64,000 bases of DNA from Spirochaetaceae bacterium (GTDB lineage: Bacteria > Spirochaetota > Leptospiria > Leptospirales > Leptonemataceae). The notes beneath the pieces were generated by a model. The model saw only the letters and a program-made list of their open reading frames with translations, had not been told where the DNA came from and ran no database searches. The translations under genes were made by a program, and so were the position numbers. This document shows, piece by piece, positions 61,322 to 64,000 of this stretch (positions are counted from its first letter, which is position 1; the number at the start of each line of letters is the position of its first letter). Where the stretch lies: positions 472,451 to 536,450 of the forward strand of contig PBUB01000021.1 in the NCBI GenBank assembly GCA_002729885.1, given 5' to 3'.

Positions 61322-62734
61322 ATGCTGTTTAACTCAGCAATCTTTCTTCTATTATTTCTGGTGGTATATTGCCTCTACTGGTTCCTCTCGGTCCGGGGTA
61401 AGCATTATCTAATCATCGTAGCCAGTTTGGCCTTCTACTCCTGGTACAGTGTTCCCTTTCTACTCCTATTTCTAGCGCTGATTATCTGGAACTACTTTGT
61501 TTCGCTGCGGCTCTTGCAGCGAAAGACCCCCTGGCTTCTGGCTTTTACGGTCATCCTGGATCTGTCCGTACTTGGATTTTTCAAATACTTCTACCTGTTG
61601 GCTCATACCATAGGTCATGCTCTGGGGATCCCATACATTCAAGAGCTTCGTGCGAACTGGGAGCAGGACTACGACATTGTCATTATCCTGCCTATTGCCA
61701 TTAGCTTTTATACATTTCAAATCATCGCCTATGTTGTGGATACCTATCGCGGCGTAATTACTGAGCCTCTGGCTCCCAGGCGATTCTTTGTATTTATACT
61801 ATTCTTTCCTCAGTTTGTAGCAGGCCCCATTCTTCGTTCCCAGGATTTCATTCCTCAGATCGATACACCCAACATAGATCCGGATCGGATGATGCGCGGG
61901 ATGATGCTACTGATCCAGGGAACCATTAAGAAAGTCCTGATCGCGGACAATCTGGGTAAATTTACCGGACCTGTCTGGATGAGTCCTGAAAACTACGATG
62001 CAGTTGTATTGTATACGCTGCCATTTTCATTCATGGCTCGCATTTACTGCGATTTTTCCGGCTACACGGATATGGCCAGGGGCATGGCCAAGCTGATGGG
62101 ATATGAAATACCGGAAAACTTCAGCGGTCCCTTTCTGTCCACGTCCATGTCCGAACTCTGGACGCGATGGCATATCACTCTTTCGACCTGGCTTCGGGAC
62201 TACATTTACATCCCTCTGGGCGGATCCAAGCTGGGTGAGTTCAGAACAGTAATGAATCTGCTGATTACTATGGGGCTGGGTGGTCTCTGGCACGGCGCGA
62301 CCTGGAACATGCTCTTCTGGGGAATATACATTGGGTTTTTCCTGGTAGCGGAAAGGGAGATGCGCGTGGCCGGAGTGCGATTACTACCTGAGGGTGTCGT
62401 AGGAGATTCCATTCGCAGGCTCTATGTGATCTTTGTATTTGGTATGAGTGCGCTATTTTTTGCCTCTCCGGACCTGGAAAGAACTCAATCCATTCTTGCC
62501 GGCATGTTTAGTTTTCAAAGAGGAGAGCCAGTGACCGGATTTGAAACAGTCTTCTTTCTGATCCTGCTCTCATTCGTTTTTAACTATTTGCAGTATCGAC
62601 CGCGATTGCATGATCGATTGCTGGAACGACCCCGGTTGCAATATGCCCTGACCATTGTGGGCACTTTCGTAACCGGTTTTCTCGTTTATCTATACGGCGA
62701 TGCGTCCGGTAGCTTCATCTATTTTGCATTCTAG
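61322..62734 (+). CDS. MBOAT-family membrane O-acyltransferase (AlgI-like)
   Basis: A 470-aa polytopic membrane enzyme with about ten helices. FFPQFVAGPILR, FSGYTDMARG, WHITLSTWLRDYIYIPLGG and the catalytic-histidine region GGLWHGATWNM match AlgI/PatA-type MBOAT proteins, which move acyl groups across the membrane to polysaccharide or peptidoglycan. Partners are usually SGNH-like acetyltransferases. The lipoprotein gene that follows begins 9 bp after its stop and could be the functional partner, though it does not look like an SGNH enzyme. The polysaccharide target is unknown. Confidence 0.93.
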   Translation: MLFNSAIFLLLFLVVYCLYWFLSVRGKHYLIIVASLAFYSWYSVPFLLLFLALIIWNYFVSLRLLQRKTPWLLAFTVILDLSVLGFFKYFYLLAHTIGHALGIPYIQELRANWEQDYDIVIILPIAISFYTFQIIAYVVDTYRGVITEPLAPRRFFVFILFFPQFVAGPILRSQDFIPQIDTPNIDPDRMMRGMMLLIQGTIKKVLIADNLGKFTGPVWMSPENYDAVVLYTLPFSFMARIYCDFSGYTDMARGMAKLMGYEIPENFSGPFLSTSMSELWTRWHITLSTWLRDYIYIPLGGSKLGEFRTVMNLLITMGLGGLWHGATWNMLFWGIYIGFFLVAEREMRVAGVRLLPEGVVGDSIRRLYVIFVFGMSALFFASPDLERTQSILAGMFSFQRGEPVTGFETVFFLILLSFVFNYLQYRPRLHDRLLERPRLQYALTIVGTFVTGFLVYLYGDASGSFIYFAF

Positions 62735-62743
62735 GAAGTTCCA

Positions 62744-64000
62744 TTGATTCTACGCTCCAGGCACTCCACAAAAAAAACAGTCCATCCCGGGCGGACTTCC
62801 CGGGATTTCATCCCGGGATACAGGACTCCGTTCATAGCATCCATCGCTATATCGTTGATCTTTGCAGGCCTCTTTCTGCACTGCAATGGAGCCTCCTTAA
62901 CAGGCGGTACGAAGCTTGAAAAAGAAAATGAACAGCTCAAGGTTTCCGAATTTCATCTGAATGCATTTCAGCCTATCGAAAAGCAGAAATACAGCTACGA
63001 AGAGCTAGCAGGGCTGTTCGAAACCATGCGCATGGCCAGCGATGGATACTGCGAATTTATTCATAACCGCAAACCCTTTCGTAAAGACGTGGCCAGGAGA
63101 CTGATCAGCGAAGAATATCTGTCTCGATTCTGGAGGGACAGATACTGGGGAAGCTTTCACAATTTGATCTCTGGCTGCTGGAATTTTTACATCATGAACG
63201 ATGTACGGCCTTTTGACGATTTTAAATTGATTCACAGCTTGTTTCCGGATTCGGCGAAGCACTGCTATTCAGTGGGATTAATGCAGCCGTACATCATGCA
63301 CAATATCTTACACTGCGAAGATCTGAATTTTCTGGATGTAGATTGGAGAATTCATTACGCTCACTTTCAGCTGGAAAGTATGTTTCGCGAGAGCCGATTT
63401 CAATCCGTGGACTCTACCAGAAAAGCCATTCAGGATCTGCATCTGGGATGGATTGCCTTTTCGCCCACTCCGGTGCAGGATCGCCATCAGGTAACACCGG
63501 CTACTCTTTGCCGACTCAATCAACAGGAATGTTTGGATCATCTGAATCAGTACCAGGAAAGTCGCGGCAAACTTCAGGGCATTACCTGGAATCTGGCAGC
63601 GCTGCATGATGCGGATTTTCCATCCCATTCCGGGATGCCGGTAATCTATCTCAGCAATGCGATTGAAGAGCTCTATACATCGAAAGACCAATTCGATGAG
63701 CTACTGGGCAAGGTAGCCCGATCCATCGCACCAGAAGGAAAGGCGCTGTTTGCCTACCATGCAGCCGGCACCGATGAAATTGGCCTGTATCAACTTACCC
63801 GAACCGAGGCAGAGGGCCGTTCGGATTTTGAATCCGGCGATAGCGATCCAGAGAAATCAGCCGATACTCCTTATCCAGCATACATTGTGAACACCGTCTG
63901 TAGAGATCGGTATCATCGCGCGAATACCGGCCAGCTTCTGGAGTATACGACCTATTTTGAAAAAATTTCAACAACTGCCGCGCCCCAGGGATGCCGACCA
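62744..64000 (+). CDS. Large lipoprotein downstream of MBOAT gene, possibly methyltransferase-like, partial
   Basis: An open frame runs from a TTG at 62744 (AGGAAG 5 nt upstream) to the right edge, about 419 codons so far. An n-region of about 28 residues precedes a hydrophobic segment ending in LFLHC (Cys47), a lipobox. The rest is soluble: KLEKENEQLKVSEF, a tryptophan- and histidine-rich domain, and near the end YLSNAIEELYTSKDQFDELL followed by APEGKALFAYH, faintly like DUF3419/SAM-methyltransferase folds. That resemblance is inference only. It lies 9 bp after the MBOAT gene and is almost certainly co-transcribed with it, suggesting a role in envelope modification. Confidence 0.72.
   Translation, partial: MILRSRHSTKKTVHPGRTSRDFIPGYRTPFIASIAISLIFAGLFLHCNGASLTGGTKLEKENEQLKVSEFHLNAFQPIEKQKYSYEELAGLFETMRMASDGYCEFIHNRKPFRKDVARRLISEEYLSRFWRDRYWGSFHNLISGCWNFYIMNDVRPFDDFKLIHSLFPDSAKHCYSVGLMQPYIMHNILHCEDLNFLDVDWRIHYAHFQLESMFRESRFQSVDSTRKAIQDLHLGWIAFSPTPVQDRHQVTPATLCRLNQQECLDHLNQYQESRGKLQGITWNLAALHDADFPSHSGMPVIYLSNAIEELYTSKDQFDELLGKVARSIAPEGKALFAYHAAGTDEIGLYQLTRTEAEGRSDFESGDSDPEKSADTPYPAYIVNTVCRDRYHRANTGQLLEYTTYFEKISTTAAPQGCRP

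Overview
The window looks like the chromosome of a Leptospira-related spirochaete (order Leptospirales). Evidence: a DUF1554 lipoprotein of the Leptospira type, a citramalate synthase that reads like Leptospira CimA over long stretches, LpxA, a PerR/Fur regulator, and many lipoproteins with loose spirochaetal lipoboxes. Base composition looks close to 50% GC by eye, above what I recall for Leptospira proper, so a Leptonema/Turneriella-like or uncultured relative is likelier. That placement is inference. Genes are tightly packed on both strands, with several 4-nt ATGA overlaps and several GTG or TTG starts. I saw no rRNA, CRISPR array, insertion sequence or prophage.

Layout. 1-13.7 kb: tail of a CzcA-type efflux pump, an HU-like protein, a secreted CAP-domain/ankyrin protein, a quinone-oxidoreductase-like MDR protein, a fused glycerol-3-phosphate dehydrogenase/acyltransferase coupled to a polysaccharide deacetylase, CimA, a SWIM/SNF2 protein and a DUF1554 lipoprotein. 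13.7-20.1 kb: a cation/proton antiporter coupled to a GHKL-like ATPase, divergent from an MFS transporter, M28 peptidase and YqaA-like membrane protein. 20.1-27 kb (minus strand): lipoprotein, Lon with a long acidic extension, IspH, Lpd. 27-29 kb: a carboxymuconolactone-decarboxylase-like gene and an ECF41 sigma factor behind an exact ECF41-type promoter. 29-48 kb: glycoside hydrolase and ankyrin lipoproteins, ArgD, phosphohexomutase, LpxA, a DUF883/YqjE pair, DnaJ-like, transporter, GH31, hydrolase, pseudo-receiver, a cytosine deaminase coupled to an NMT1-domain sensor kinase, and DAHP synthase.

48.2-54.5 kb is a one-directional minus-strand lipoprotein island: two paralogous 308-aa lipoproteins, two YWTD/NHL-propeller lipoproteins and a membrane [2Fe-2S] adenylate cyclase. 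A short remnant of a third propeller gene lies between the two 308-aa genes and records a tandem duplication followed by deletion. 54.8-55 kb holds tRNA-Thr and tRNA-Tyr with a strong terminator. 55-64 kb holds a cytidine-deaminase-like gene, a CPBP protease, Asd, a DJ-1/PfpI protein, small membrane proteins, an SDR, a PerR-like regulator, an MBOAT acyltransferase and the start of a large lipoprotein gene.

Most worth following up: the GpsA-PlsB fusion, the deaminase/NMT1-kinase pair, the ECF41 promoter and module, the redox cyclase within the duplicated lipoprotein island, the GHKL-antiporter pair, and a set of lipoproteins with unusually long signal-peptide n-regions.
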